A DNA stretch of 64,000 nt. Origin: an uncultured Halomonas sp. Lineage in GTDB: Bacteria > Pseudomonadota > Gammaproteobacteria > Pseudomonadales > Halomonadaceae. Numbering within the stretch: the first letter of the stretch is position 1; every line of letters begins with the position of its first letter. Location of the stretch: assembly GCF_946887195.1 (NCBI RefSeq), contig NZ_CAMPKE010000018.1, forward strand, positions 1 through 64,000. The letters are read 5' to 3'. This document shows positions 34,629 through 45,147 of the stretch, in pieces. The position numbers and the translations under genes were made by a program. The notes beneath the pieces are model-generated. The model did no database searches. It saw only the letters and a program-made list of their open reading frames with translations, and was not told where the DNA came from.

Positions 34629-36320
34629 TCATAATCCCAATTCGTGTGTGGCTTCCTCGCGCATCTTGTACTTCTGAATCTTGCCGGTGACGGTCATCGG
34701 GAAAACCTCGACGAACTTCACGTAACGCGGCACCTTGAAATGCGCGATCTTGCCTTGGCAAAAATCGCGCAGGCCCTCCTCATCGAGCGTTTCGCCCTCG
34801 ATGAGCTTGACCCACGCCATCACCGCTTCGCCATATTTCTCGTCGGGCACGCCGATCACCTGCACGTCGGAAATCGCCGGATGGGTATAGAGGAAGTCTT
34901 CGATCTCGCGCGGGTAGATGTTCTCGCCGCCGCGAATGATCATATCCTTGATGCGCCCGACGATTGCCACATAACCCTCGTCATCCATGACCGCCAGGTC
35001 GCCGGTGTGCATCCAGCCGGCATCGTCGATTGCCTTGTCGGTGGCTGTCCGATTTTCCCAGTAGCCGAGCATCACGCTGTAGCCGCGTGTGCATAGCTCG
35101 CCTTTCTCGCCGCGCGGCACCACGGCGCCGCTGCTCGGATCGATCAGCTTGACCTCGGTGTGCGGGTGGATGGTGCCCACTGTGGTCACGCGCTTGTCGA
35201 GCGGTGCATCGGTCTGGGTCTGCAGGCTCACCGGGCTGGTTTCGGTCATGCCGTAGCAGATGCTGACTTCCTTCATGTGCATCTTGTCGATGACCTGGCG
35301 CATCACCTCGATGGGGCAGATCGAGCCGGCCATGATGCCGGTGCGCAGCGAGCCGAGATCGAAATTCGCGAACTCGGGGTGTTCGAGTTCGGCGATGAAC
35401 ATCGTCGGCACACCATACAGCGCGGTGGCGCGCTCTTCGCTGACCGCCTGTAGCGTCGCCAGCGGGTCGAAGCCATCGCCGGGATAGATCATCGCCGCGC
35501 CGTGGGTCATGCAGCCCAGATTGCCCATCACCATGCCGAAGCAGTGATAGAGCGGCACCGGAATCACCATGCGATCTTCGCAGGTCAGGTTGATGCGCTC
35601 GGCGACGAACAGGCCATTGTTGAGAATGTTGTGATGCGACAGCGTGGCGCCCTTGGGCGCGCCGGTGGTGCCCGAGGTGTACTGAATATTGATCGGCTCG
35701 TCGAATTGCAGCGTCGCCTGCAACTCGGCGAGGCGCGCGGCATCGACCTCATCGGCGCGCGTCAGCAGCGCATCCCAACTCAGCATGCCCGGCTGGGCGC
35801 GCTCGGCATCGAGGCAGATCGCTCGTGCCAGAGTGGGCAGGCGCTGACTGGAAAAATCCTCGGGTGAGGCAGTGGCGATTTCCGGCGCCAGTTCGGTGAG
35901 CATGTCGACGTAGTTCGAGGACTTGAAGGCGCCTTGCAGCACTAGCGTCGAGGCGCCGGATTGGTTGAGGGCGTACTCGAGTTCGTGGGTGCGATAGCTC
36001 GGATTGATATTGACCAGCACGGCGCCGATCTTGGCGGTGGCGAACTGGGTAATCGCCCATTCGGCGCAATTGGGCGCCCAGATGCCGACCCGCTCGCCCT
36101 TGGTCACGCCGATGGCCAGTAGCGCGCGTGCGGCGCGATCGACCACCGCCTGCAACTCGCGCCAGGTGTAGCGCAATCCCTGATGGCGGCTGATCAGGGC
36201 GTCGCGCTGCGGATAACGGGCCACGGTGGCATCGAAGCAGTCGCCGATGGTCTGACCCATCAGCGGTATTTCGCTGACACCGCTGACATAGCTTGGAGAG
36301 GCAAAGGAGGGTGATGTCAT
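34629..36320 (-). CDS. Acyl-CoA synthetase (AMP-forming)
   Basis: The 563-residue adenylate-forming ligase activates a carboxylic acid to its CoA thioester. The AMP-binding motif is [18 protein letters not shown] near residue 195, with [44 protein letters not shown] and the C-terminal lysine in [11 protein letters not shown]. It resembles medium-chain or branched-chain acyl-CoA ligases. Lying next to a LiuR-like regulator and the valine-degradation genes, it probably feeds branched-chain acyl-CoA catabolism. The exact substrate is not predictable. Confidence 0.85.
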   Translation of the reverse strand: MTSPSFASPSYVSGVSEIPLMGQTIGDCFDATVARYPQRDALISRHQGLRYTWRELQAVVDRAARALLAIGVTKGERVGIWAPNCAEWAITQFATAKIGAVLVNINPSYRTHELEYALNQSGASTLVLQGAFKSSNYVDMLTELAPEIATASPEDFSSQRLPTLARAICLDAERAQPGMLSWDALLTRADEVDAARLAELQATLQFDEPINIQYTSGTTGAPKGATLSHHNILNNGLFVAERINLTCEDRMVIPVPLYHCFGMVMGNLGCMTHGAAMIYPGDGFDPLATLQAVSEERATALYGVPTMFIAELEHPEFANFDLGSLRTGIMAGSICPIEVMRQVIDKMHMKEVSICYGMTETSPVSLQTQTDAPLDKRVTTVGTIHPHTEVKLIDPSSGAVVPRGEKGELCTRGYSVMLGYWENRTATDKAIDDAGWMHTGDLAVMDDEGYVAIVGRIKDMIIRGGENIYPREIEDFLYTHPAISDVQVIGVPDEKYGEAVMAWVKLIEGETLDEEGLRDFCQGKIAHFKVPRYVKFVEVFPMTVTGKIQKYKMREEATHELGL

Positions 36321-36359
36321 AGTGCTTCCTGCTTGTTGTTGTGGGGTCTCGGTTGTCGC

Positions 36360-36830
36360 TCAGGACTGGCTGCGTTTGCGCGTCAACGCCGCGAGCGAGT
36401 CCCGGCAGCGCGCTTCGACATCGTCGAGCTCGTTCTGGAGCACGCGAATGTCTTCGAGCTGCTGCTGCATGGCGGCGCGCTTGTCGGCGAGCATATCCAG
36501 CATCAGACGCAACTGGCGTTCGTCGCCATCCGGGGCGTTGTCATAAAGCTGGATGACCTCGCGAATCTCCGCCAGCGAAAAACCCAGGCGCTTGCCGCGC
36601 AAGGTCAGTTTCAGCCGCACGCGGTCCTTCTCATGATAGATGCGGGTCTGGCCGCGGCGTTCTGGCGTGAGTAGGCCTTCCTGTTCGTAGAAGCGGATCG
36701 TGCGCGGCGTCACCTCGAAGACCTTGGCCAACTCGCCAATCGTATAGCGGCGGCGCTGCTTGGCATCATTGGGTTGGGTAGCGGGGAGGGAAGCGTCGAC
36801 GGTAACGGTGGGCTGGGGCGCATCAAACAT
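36360..36830 (-). CDS. LiuR-like MerR-family regulator
   Basis: The 156-residue regulator carries a MerR N-terminal DNA-binding domain after a ~27-residue extension (RRYTIGELAKVFEVTPRTIR, FYEQEGLLTPERRGQTRIYH) and a long coiled-coil (DMLADKRAAMQQQLEDIRVL). There are no metal-binding cysteines in the C-terminal part, which fits an organic-effector sensor. LiuR controls branched-chain amino-acid catabolism in many proteobacteria. A matching site, TTGACGTTTACGTAAA, lies at 36926-36941, between this gene and the divergent valine cluster. I am fairly sure of the family and less of the exact regulon. Confidence 0.8.
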   Translation of the reverse strand: MFDAPQPTVTVDASLPATQPNDAKQRRRYTIGELAKVFEVTPRTIRFYEQEGLLTPERRGQTRIYHEKDRVRLKLTLRGKRLGFSLAEIREVIQLYDNAPDGDERQLRLMLDMLADKRAAMQQQLEDIRVLQNELDDVEARCRDSLAALTRKRSQS

Positions 36831-36925
36831 GGTGCTATCCTCAAGTCATCGGCGATGGCGTTGTTTACCGATGTCGCAGTGACGTTGCGTTCCGGCATTC
36901 AGGTATCGCCTTAGGCTAGATCAGC

Positions 36926-36941
36926 TTGACGTTTACGTAAA
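36926..36941. promoter_or_regulatory. LiuR-type operator
   Basis: TTGACGTTTACGTAAA resembles the LiuR motif reported for proteobacteria (TTTACGTAAACGT-like, read on the other strand). It lies between the divergent regulator and the acyl-CoA dehydrogenase gene and could control both directions. Confidence 0.6.
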
Positions 36942-37064
36942 GTAGACCAAGCGATAGCTTGCGTGCACCCTAGCAAATGCTAGGTTTAGGCTTCCCGGCT
37001 TCGTCATCAACGACGATGTCATATGAAAATAACAATGGCAGATCGAGCCTGAAGGAGGGCCGTC

Positions 37065-38234
37065 ATGGATTTCGCGCTGAGCGACGATCAACGTGCGTTA
37101 CAGCAGGCCGCCGCCGATTTTTCGCGTGTCGAGCTTGCCCCCCACGCCGCGCAGTGGGATGCCAACTCGCATTTTCCAGTGGATGTCATCAAGCGCGCGG
37201 GCGACGCCGGCTTTCTGGGTATTTATGTTGATGAGGAGCGCGGGGGGCTGGGCCTGTCGCGACTCGATGCATCGATCATCTTCGAGCAACTCTCCCAGGG
37301 CTGCGTCTCGACGACCGCCTATATGACCATTCACAACATGGTCGCCTGGATGGTCGCCAGCTGGGGTAACGAGGCGCTGCGCGAAGAGTGGGTGGCGAGC
37401 CTGGTCAGCGGCGAGCGTCTGGGTTGTTACTGCCTGACCGAACCCGGCTCGGGGTCGGATGCCGCCAGCCTGCGCACCAAGGCGGTTCGCGACGGTGACG
37501 ATTACCTGATTACCGGCAGCAAGATGTTCATCTCGGGTGCCGGTGCCAACGATGTGCTGGTGGTGATGGCACGCACCGGCGCGGCGGATTCCGGCGCCGG
37601 CGGTATTTCCGCGATTCTCGTGCCGGCCGATGCAAGCGGTATCGAGTACGGCAAGAACGAGGACAAGATGGGCTGGAAGAGCCAGCCGACGCGCATGATC
37701 AGCTTCGATGGCGTGCGGGTGCCGATGGGCAATCGCCTCGGCGAAGAGGGCGAGGGTTTCAAACTGGCGATGAAAGGTCTCGATGGCGGACGCTTGAATA
37801 TTGCCAGTTGCTCGCTGGGCGCCGCTCAGCACGCCCTGACCCTGGCGCGGAATTACCTGGGCGAGCGCAAGCAGTTCGGCCGCGAATTGGCCGCTTTTCA
37901 GGCCTTGCAATTCAAGCTCGCCGATATGGCCACCGAATTGATCGGCGCCCGGCTGATGGTGCGCCACGCCGCCTGGCGGCTGGATCAGCGCGATCCCGAA
38001 GCGACGCTGCATTGCGCCATGGCCAAGCGCATGGCCACCGACATCGGCTTCGCGATCTGCAACGAGGCGCTGCAACTGCATGGCGGCTACGGTTATCTCA
38101 AGGAGTTTCCGCTCGAACGGCTGGTGCGCGATACCCGCGTGCATCAGATTCTCGAGGGCACCAACGAGATCATGCGGGTGATCATCGCGCGCCGGCTGTT
38201 CGCCGATGGCGTGATCGAAGCGTTGCAGCACTAG
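37065..38234 (+). CDS. Isobutyryl-CoA (acyl-CoA) dehydrogenase
   Basis: The 389-residue FAD enzyme oxidises a short branched acyl-CoA to the 2-enoyl form, passing electrons to ETF. Motifs are YCLTEPGSGSDAASL (substrate/FAD), KMFISGAGANDVLVVM and the catalytic Glu in QILEGTNEIMRVIIARRL. Similarity in layout to ACAD8-type enzymes and the following valine-pathway genes suggest isobutyryl-CoA. GGAGG lies before the ATG at 37065. Confidence 0.88.
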   Translation: MDFALSDDQRALQQAAADFSRVELAPHAAQWDANSHFPVDVIKRAGDAGFLGIYVDEERGGLGLSRLDASIIFEQLSQGCVSTTAYMTIHNMVAWMVASWGNEALREEWVASLVSGERLGCYCLTEPGSGSDAASLRTKAVRDGDDYLITGSKMFISGAGANDVLVVMARTGAADSGAGGISAILVPADASGIEYGKNEDKMGWKSQPTRMISFDGVRVPMGNRLGEEGEGFKLAMKGLDGGRLNIASCSLGAAQHALTLARNYLGERKQFGRELAAFQALQFKLADMATELIGARLMVRHAAWRLDQRDPEATLHCAMAKRMATDIGFAICNEALQLHGGYGYLKEFPLERLVRDTRVHQILEGTNEIMRVIIARRLFADGVIEALQH

Positions 38235-38274
38235 TTCCTACACGCTAAAGGATTCTCACGAAAGAGGGGCACCG

Positions 38275-39063
38275 ATGAATCAGTACCTGAAACTCGAAAA
38301 AGACCGCCACATCGCCCGGGTGACCATCACCAACCCGCCAGCCAACACCTGGACGCGCGATTCGCTGCTGGAACTCGAAGCGCTGATCGACGATCTGGAC
38401 GCGGATGCCAACATCACTGCGCTGGTGATCACCGGCGATGGCGAGAAGTTCTTCTCGGCGGGGGCCGATCTCAAGACCTTCGCCGATGGCGATAAAGCGA
38501 CTGCGGCAACCATGGCGGTGCGTTTCGGTCGCGCCTTCGAGCGGCTGACGCACTTTCGCGGCGTGAGCATTGCCGCCGTCAATGGCTACGCCATGGGTGG
38601 CGGTCTGGAGTGCGCGCTGGCCTGCGATATTCGTATTGTCGAGCGTCAGGCCAAACTGGCGTTGCCCGAGGCCAAGGTCGGCCTGCTGCCCTGCGCCGGT
38701 GGCACCCAGCACCTGACCTGGTTGGTCGGCGAGGGCTGGGCCAAGCGGATCATCCTGTGCGGCGAGCAGATCGATGCCGAGACCGCTGGCCGCATCGGCC
38801 TCGCCGAGGAGGTAGTCGAGACCGGCCAGGCGCTGGAGCGCGCGCTGGCCATGGCCGAGAGCGTTGCCAACCAGAGCCCGACGGCACTCAAGCACTGCAA
38901 GACGCTGATCATGAGCGCTCGCGAGCGCGGCATCTCGGACGGTTTCCGGCTCGAGCGCGAGCTGTTCATCGAGCTGTTCGACGACCCCAACCAGCGCGAG
39001 GGGGTCAACGCCTTCCTCGAGAAGCGCAAGCCCAATTGGGTTTCTGGATCGGGAGAGTATTGA
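38275..39063 (+). CDS. Enoyl-CoA hydratase (methacrylyl-CoA hydratase candidate)
   Basis: The 262-residue crotonase-fold enzyme adds water to a 2-enoyl-CoA. The oxyanion-hole segments FSAGADLKTF and GYAMGGGLECALACD are present, with EAKVGLLPCAGGTQ; the two usual catalytic acids are not both obvious. It sits between isobutyryl-CoA dehydrogenase and the hydroxyisobutyryl-CoA hydrolase, so methacrylyl-CoA is the likely substrate. GAGGGG precedes the ATG. Its stop is two bases before the next start. Confidence 0.85.
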   Translation: MNQYLKLEKDRHIARVTITNPPANTWTRDSLLELEALIDDLDADANITALVITGDGEKFFSAGADLKTFADGDKATAATMAVRFGRAFERLTHFRGVSIAAVNGYAMGGGLECALACDIRIVERQAKLALPEAKVGLLPCAGGTQHLTWLVGEGWAKRIILCGEQIDAETAGRIGLAEEVVETGQALERALAMAESVANQSPTALKHCKTLIMSARERGISDGFRLERELFIELFDDPNQREGVNAFLEKRKPNWVSGSGEY

Positions 39064-39065
39064 GC

Positions 39066-40175
39066 ATGTCCGATCTGCCCGTGCTGTTCGATGAATTGGT
39101 GACCCACGATGGCGGACGAATCGGCGTCGCCACGCTCAATGCGCCGAAGTCGCTCAATGCCTTGTCGCTGGAGATGATTCGCCAGTTGAGCGCGAAGCTC
39201 GATGCCTGGGCGTCGGATCGCGCGGTGGTCGCGGTGTGGCTCGAAGGCGCGGGGGATAAAGCGCTGTGTGCCGGTGGCGATGTCGTTGCGTTGTATCGCG
39301 CGATGACCGACGAGACACACGGCCACCAGGCGAGCGATTTCGCCGAGCGCTATTTCGCCAATGAATATCGCCTCGATCACCAGATTCATACCTATCCCAA
39401 GCCGTTGATCGTTTGGGGTAACGGCATCGTCATGGGCGGTGGCCTGGGCTTGATGGCCGGTGGTGGCCAGCGTGTGGCCACCGAAACCACGCGCATCGCC
39501 ATGCCCGAGATCACCATCGGCCTGTACCCGGACATCGGCGCGAGCTGGTTTCTCAATCGCATGCCGCCGGGGGTGGGTGCCTATCTGGGCCTGACCGGCG
39601 CACAACTCAATGCCCGCGATGCGCTCGATCTCGGCCTGGCCGATCGCTTGATTGCGCATGCGCAGCGTCAGGCGGTGCTCGATGCGCTGACGGATGCCGA
39701 TTTCGCCTCGCCGCATGACACGGTGCGCAAGGTGTTGCATGAGTTCGAAGATCGTGGGCAGGTGCCTCAAGCACAAGTCATTCCGCGCCTCGACGTGATT
39801 CAATCGCTACTCGACGCCGCCGACGTTACCGGGGCAACGGCGCGGATACTCAACGACAAGCGCGACGACGACTGGCTGGCCGCCAACCGGGCACGCCTTG
39901 CGGCAGGTTGCCCGATGAGCGCGCACCTGGTCTGGCGCATGCTCGCGCGGCATCGCCACGCCAGCCTGGCCGATGCCTTTCGCGACGAACTCAACCTGTC
40001 GGTGCAGTGCTGCCGTCATCGCGAACTCGCCGAGGGCGTTCGCGCCCTGCTGATCGACAAGGACAAGACGCCGTGCTGGTCGCATGCCGACGTTGCCAGC
40101 GTACCGGAGCGCGATATCGAGGACTTTTTGACACCATTGTGGTCGCCTGAAGAACACCCGTTGAAGGATTTTTGA
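39066..40175 (+). CDS. 3-hydroxyisobutyryl-CoA hydrolase
   Basis: The 369-residue crotonase-superfamily protein has the HIBCH features: LNAPKSLNALSLEMI, CAGGDVVALYRA, GNGIVMGGGLGLMAGGGQRV, MPEITIGLYPDIGASWFL and the longer C-terminal domain with LSVQCCRH. It releases free 3-hydroxyisobutyrate from its CoA ester in valine breakdown. The start ATG at 39066 directly follows the previous stop, so the two are coupled. A much longer upstream open frame is only an overlap in another frame of the hydratase gene. Confidence 0.88.
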   Translation: MSDLPVLFDELVTHDGGRIGVATLNAPKSLNALSLEMIRQLSAKLDAWASDRAVVAVWLEGAGDKALCAGGDVVALYRAMTDETHGHQASDFAERYFANEYRLDHQIHTYPKPLIVWGNGIVMGGGLGLMAGGGQRVATETTRIAMPEITIGLYPDIGASWFLNRMPPGVGAYLGLTGAQLNARDALDLGLADRLIAHAQRQAVLDALTDADFASPHDTVRKVLHEFEDRGQVPQAQVIPRLDVIQSLLDAADVTGATARILNDKRDDDWLAANRARLAAGCPMSAHLVWRMLARHRHASLADAFRDELNLSVQCCRHRELAEGVRALLIDKDKTPCWSHADVASVPERDIEDFLTPLWSPEEHPLKDF

Positions 40176-40214
40176 GCAGTCACTGAACAACAACAAGACA
40201 CGGAGGAGCATTAC

Positions 40215-41114
40215 ATGCATATCGCGTTTATCGGCCTGGGCAACATGGGTGCGCCGATGGCCAGCAACTTGGTAAAAGCCGGTCATGATGTGGTCGTCTT
40301 CGATCTGGTCGAGGCGGCCATCCAGGGCCTGAAAGATGCTGGAGCCAGAAGTGCCGACTCCGCCGCCGAGGCGGCACGTGGCGCCGACGTGGTGATTTCG
40401 ATGCTGCCCGCCGGCATTCATGTGCGCAGCCTCTATCTCGGCCAGGACGATCAGCCGGGGCTGCTCGATTCCCTCGATGGCAAGCCGCTGATCATCGACG
40501 CCTCGACCATTGCCCCGGACGATGCGCGATGGGTCGGCGAGGCGGCCCGCGAGCGCGGCCTGGATTATCTCGATGCCCCGGTCTCGGGCGGCGTGGGCGG
40601 TGCCAAGGCCGGTACGTTGACCTTTATCGTCGGTGGTTCCGGCGAGGGCTTCGCCCGGGCCAAGCCGGTACTCGAAGCCATGGGCAAGAATATCTTTCAT
40701 GCCGGCGAGATCGGCGCCGGCCAGATCGCCAAGCTATGCAACAACATGCTGCTGGGCGTGTTGATGAGCGGCACCGCCGAGGCGCTGGCGCTGGGCGTCA
40801 AGAACGGGCTCGACCCGGCGGTACTGTCCGAGATCATGAAACAAAGCTCCGGCGGCAACTGGGCGCTCAATGTCTACAACCCCTGGCCCGGCGTGATGGA
40901 GAATGCCCCGGCATCCAACGACTATCAGGGTGGTTTTCTGGTCGATCTGATGGCCAAGGATCTGGGGCTGGCCTGGGAACTGGCGCTGGGTTCGAAATCC
41001 CCGGTGCCGATGGGCTCCCAGGCGCGCAACCTGTTTGCGCTGCATGCCGCCCAGGGCAACGGGCGGCTCGATTTTTCGAGCATTCAATGGCTGTATCGAG
41101 GCAACGAGGCCTGA
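40215..41114 (+). CDS. mmsB: 3-hydroxyisobutyrate dehydrogenase
   Basis: The 299-residue NAD-dependent beta-hydroxyacid dehydrogenase has the dinucleotide motif FIGLGNMGAPMASNLVKAGH at the N-terminus, DAPVSGGVGGAKAGTLTFIV and the catalytic lysine in GQIAKLCNNMLLG. It oxidises 3-hydroxyisobutyrate to methylmalonate semialdehyde. The next enzyme (mmsA) is not in the window. GGAGGA lies before the ATG. Confidence 0.93.
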   Translation: MHIAFIGLGNMGAPMASNLVKAGHDVVVFDLVEAAIQGLKDAGARSADSAAEAARGADVVISMLPAGIHVRSLYLGQDDQPGLLDSLDGKPLIIDASTIAPDDARWVGEAARERGLDYLDAPVSGGVGGAKAGTLTFIVGGSGEGFARAKPVLEAMGKNIFHAGEIGAGQIAKLCNNMLLGVLMSGTAEALALGVKNGLDPAVLSEIMKQSSGGNWALNVYNPWPGVMENAPASNDYQGGFLVDLMAKDLGLAWELALGSKSPVPMGSQARNLFALHAAQGNGRLDFSSIQWLYRGNEA

Positions 41115-41139
41115 ACCGAGCCAGCACGAAGGAGGCGAT

Positions 41140-41529
41140 ATGCAACGTCTGCACAAGAGCGTGGCCGAACTGGTCGCCGAGGCCGAGGCGGAGATCGATA
41201 CATTAGCGATCGACGAGGCACTGAAACTGCATGGCCAGCGCGGCGTGACGTTCGTCGATATTCGCGATGTGCGCGAACTCGAGCGGGAGGGGCGTATCCC
41301 GGGTGCGGTGCATGCGCCGCGCGGCATGCTCGAGTTCTGGATCGATCCCGAGTCGCCTTATCACCGCAAGGATTTCGCCCGTGGCGATCGCTACGTGCTG
41401 TTCTGCGCCAAGGGTCAGCGCTCAGCGCTGGCCACACAGCAGCTCCAGCGCATGGGCTTCGGCCCGGTCTGTCATATCGGCGGCGGTTTCAGTGCCTGGC
41501 GCAAGGCCGGAGGGGCAACGTCCGGCTAA
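41140..41529 (+). CDS. Rhodanese-domain protein
   Basis: The 129-residue single-domain sulfurtransferase candidate has FVDIRDVRELEREGRIPGAV and the active-site loop FCAKGQRSALA with the catalytic Cys. It is the last gene of the valine cluster, 25 nt after mmsB, with a strong GGAGG six bases from the ATG. Small rhodaneses often sit in such clusters, but a role in acyl-CoA metabolism is not known. Confidence 0.85.
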   Translation: MQRLHKSVAELVAEAEAEIDTLAIDEALKLHGQRGVTFVDIRDVRELEREGRIPGAVHAPRGMLEFWIDPESPYHRKDFARGDRYVLFCAKGQRSALATQQLQRMGFGPVCHIGGGFSAWRKAGGATSG

Positions 41530-41554
41530 GCTTGATGAGACGATAGGCTGTTTG

Positions 41555-41593
41555 CCAATAATCTTCATTTTGTAAAAATGTAGAAATTATTGG
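41555..41593. promoter_or_regulatory. Nested palindrome upstream of gcdH
   Basis: CCAATAAT (41555-41562) pairs with ATTATTGG (41586-41593), and inside them CATTTT (41566-41571) pairs with AAAATG (41575-41580). This AT-rich element lies 53 bp before the gcdH ATG. It may be an operator (for example of a LysR-type GcdR, not in the window) or a terminator of the valine cluster. Confidence 0.5.
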
Positions 41594-41645
41594 TTGGATA
41601 GCGCTATTCTCTCCTTTCGCCAGCGATTTGCCGTCGGAGACCTTT

Positions 41646-42830
<1,185 letters not shown>

Positions 42831-42858
42831 TCCACCCATGACGAGCGAGGAGTACGCC

Positions 42859-44070
42859 ATGGCGGGTCCGCTGCACGGCGTCGTGGTGCTGGATTTGTCG
42901 CGGGTACTGGCCGGGCCCTGGTCCGCTCAGCTGCTCGCCGATCTCGGCGCCCAGGTGATCAAGATAGAAAGGCCGCAAGGCGGTGACGATACGCGCGGCT
43001 GGGGGCCGCCCTGGCTGGAGGACTCGGTCGAGCAGGGCGGTGCTCGCGAAGCGGCGTATTATCTCTGCGCCAATCGCGGCAAGGCATCGGTCACCCTCGA
43101 TATCAGCCATCCCGAGGGCCAGGCATTGGTCCGCGAACTGGCGCGCCAAGCCGATATCCTGATCGAGAATTTCAAGGTCGGCGGGCTGGCCCGCTATGGG
43201 CTCGACTATGCGAGCCTGGTCGCCATCAACCCACGCCTGATCGGCTGCTCGATTACCGGTTTCGGTCAGGATGGCCCTTACGCGCATCGCGCCGGTTACG
43301 ACTTCATGATCCAGGCCATGGGCGGGCTGATGAGCCTGACCGGCGAACCCGACGGCCAGCCGATGAAGACCGGCGTGGCGATCACCGACGTGATGACCGG
43401 CCTGTATGCCACGGTGGGCATTCTGGCCGCGCTGAACGAGCGTGAACGCACCGGGCACGGGCGGCAGATCGACGTCAGCCTGCTCGATGTGCAGGTCGCC
43501 ACGCTGGCCAATCAGTCGCTGAATGCGCTGGTCAGTGGGGTATCGCCCAGTCGCCATGGCAATGCTCACCCCAATATCGTGCCCTACGAGGCGTTTCCCT
43601 GCGCCGATGGTTACCTGGTGCTGACGGTGGGTAACGACGCTCAGTTCGCCCGGCTCGCCAGACGCCTCGGGCAGCCCGAGTGGGCGAGCGATCCGACCTA
43701 TGCCACCAACGCGGCGCGGGTCGCGCATCGCCATCAATTGGTGCCGATGATCGCCACGCTATTAAGACGCCGCAATCGCGACGAGTGGCTGGCGGATTTC
43801 GAAACCGATGGCATTCCCGCCGGGCCGATCAATACCGTCGGCGAGGTATTCGATGACCCTCAGGTGCGCCATCGCGGCCTGGCATTCGAGTTCGAGCGCG
43901 ACGGCGCGCGCATCCCGCAGGTCGCCAATCCGCTGCGCTTCGATAGCCAGCCCCAGATCAGCGACCGGCCACCGCCGCGCCTGGGTGAAGACACCGCCCG
44001 AATCCTTGGCGAGCGATTGGGGTTGGATGAGGAGCAGATCGCGGCGCTGCGGGCTCAGGGTGTTATCTAA
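42859..44070 (+). CDS. CaiB/BaiF CoA-transferase (glutarate type)
   Basis: The 403-residue class III CoA-transferase has [20 protein letters not shown], a catalytic Asp in the [17 protein letters not shown] region, [20 protein letters not shown] and [14 protein letters not shown]. Paired with gcdH it is probably a succinyl-CoA:glutarate CoA-transferase that activates glutarate. I preferred the ATG at 42859 because AGGAG is six bases upstream; an ATG seven codons earlier is less well served. Its 3' end overlaps the convergent ppsR by 4 nt. Confidence 0.85.
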   Translation: MAGPLHGVVVLDLSRVLAGPWSAQLLADLGAQVIKIERPQGGDDTRGWGPPWLEDSVEQGGAREAAYYLCANRGKASVTLDISHPEGQALVRELARQADILIENFKVGGLARYGLDYASLVAINPRLIGCSITGFGQDGPYAHRAGYDFMIQAMGGLMSLTGEPDGQPMKTGVAITDVMTGLYATVGILAALNERERTGHGRQIDVSLLDVQVATLANQSLNALVSGVSPSRHGNAHPNIVPYEAFPCADGYLVLTVGNDAQFARLARRLGQPEWASDPTYATNAARVAHRHQLVPMIATLLRRRNRDEWLADFETDGIPAGPINTVGEVFDDPQVRHRGLAFEFERDGARIPQVANPLRFDSQPQISDRPPPRLGEDTARILGERLGLDEEQIAALRAQGVI

Positions 44071-44900
44071 CGGGGGCTGAAGCGCCGTTGCAACCCCGTC
44101 TCGGCAATCATGCGTGTCGATATCTCCTCGATCGAGAAGCGCGTAGTGTCGATGAACGGCACGTGATAACGGCGATAGAGCGCCTCGGCCTGCTGAACCT
44201 CCATCAGGCACTGGTCGATCGAACAGTAGCGGCTATTCGGGCGTCGCTCGGTGCGGATCGCCGCCAAACGGCGTGCATCGATGGTCAGCCCGAACAGCTT
44301 GTGGCGATAGGGCGCCAGCGCCTTGGGCATCTTGAGGGTGCCGTCTTCATCGAGATCGTCTTCGGTTAGCGGGTAATTGGCGGCACGAATGCCGAACTGC
44401 AGCGCCAGATACAGCGAGGTCGGTGTCTTGCCGCAACGCGAGACGCCGACCAGGATGATATCGGCCTTGTCGTACTGGTGAACGCGCGCACCGTCATCGT
44501 TATCGAGGGCGAAATGTACCGAATCGATACGGTGCATGTAGACGTCGTCACGCCCGATGGCGTGGGTGCGGCCCACGCTATAGGATGAGTGGGTCTGCAA
44601 CTCCTCCTCCAGCGGGGCAAGAAAGGTGGTGAAGATATCCACCTTGAAGCCCGGTGCCTGGGTGATGATCTGGCGAATCGATTGATCGACGATGGTATCG
44701 ATGATGATCGGCGCTTCACCGTCGCGGATCGCCGTGGCTTCGATGACCGAAGCCAGGTTCTGGGCTTTTTCGGGGGAGTCGATATACGGCTTGGTGACCA
44801 TGTGGATGTCGACGTTGGCGAACTGGGCCAACAGGCTGCGGCCCAGGGTCTCGGCGGTGATGCCGGTGCCGTCGGAGATGAAGAACGCGGTGCGGGGCAT
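44067..44900 (-). CDS. ppsR: PEP synthase regulatory kinase/pyrophosphorylase
   Basis: The 277-residue DUF299 protein controls PEP synthase by ADP-dependent phosphorylation and Pi-dependent dephosphorylation of its catalytic-site threonine. It opens [20 protein letters not shown] and has the P-loop-like [15 protein letters not shown] near residue 153. It is divergent from its target ppsA across 247 bp, the usual arrangement. Confidence 0.94.
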   Translation of the reverse strand: MPRTAFFISDGTGITAETLGRSLLAQFANVDIHMVTKPYIDSPEKAQNLASVIEATAIRDGEAPIIIDTIVDQSIRQIITQAPGFKVDIFTTFLAPLEEELQTHSSYSVGRTHAIGRDDVYMHRIDSVHFALDNDDGARVHQYDKADIILVGVSRCGKTPTSLYLALQFGIRAANYPLTEDDLDEDGTLKMPKALAPYRHKLFGLTIDARRLAAIRTERRPNSRYCSIDQCLMEVQQAEALYRRYHVPFIDTTRFSIEEISTRMIAETGLQRRFSPR

Positions 44901-45147
44901 GCCGGACTCTCGCTGTCGTGACGTTGGCGGTATGCCGCTATTGTCCCGGTTCGCCGATATCCCGGCAACCGCTGTGCTGGCGCCGGCGACTACAGGAATC
45001 GCTCGAAAAGCCCTATTGTTGTAAAAATACTCCAGTGACTTCGCTATTAGACTAATGGCGAATACGACCCCCGCTTGGTAGGGTGGCGAACATCTGCCAA
45101 GCGTGGCGCACTCGACGCCAAACGCCGCATGCGAACAAGGGGGTCTC

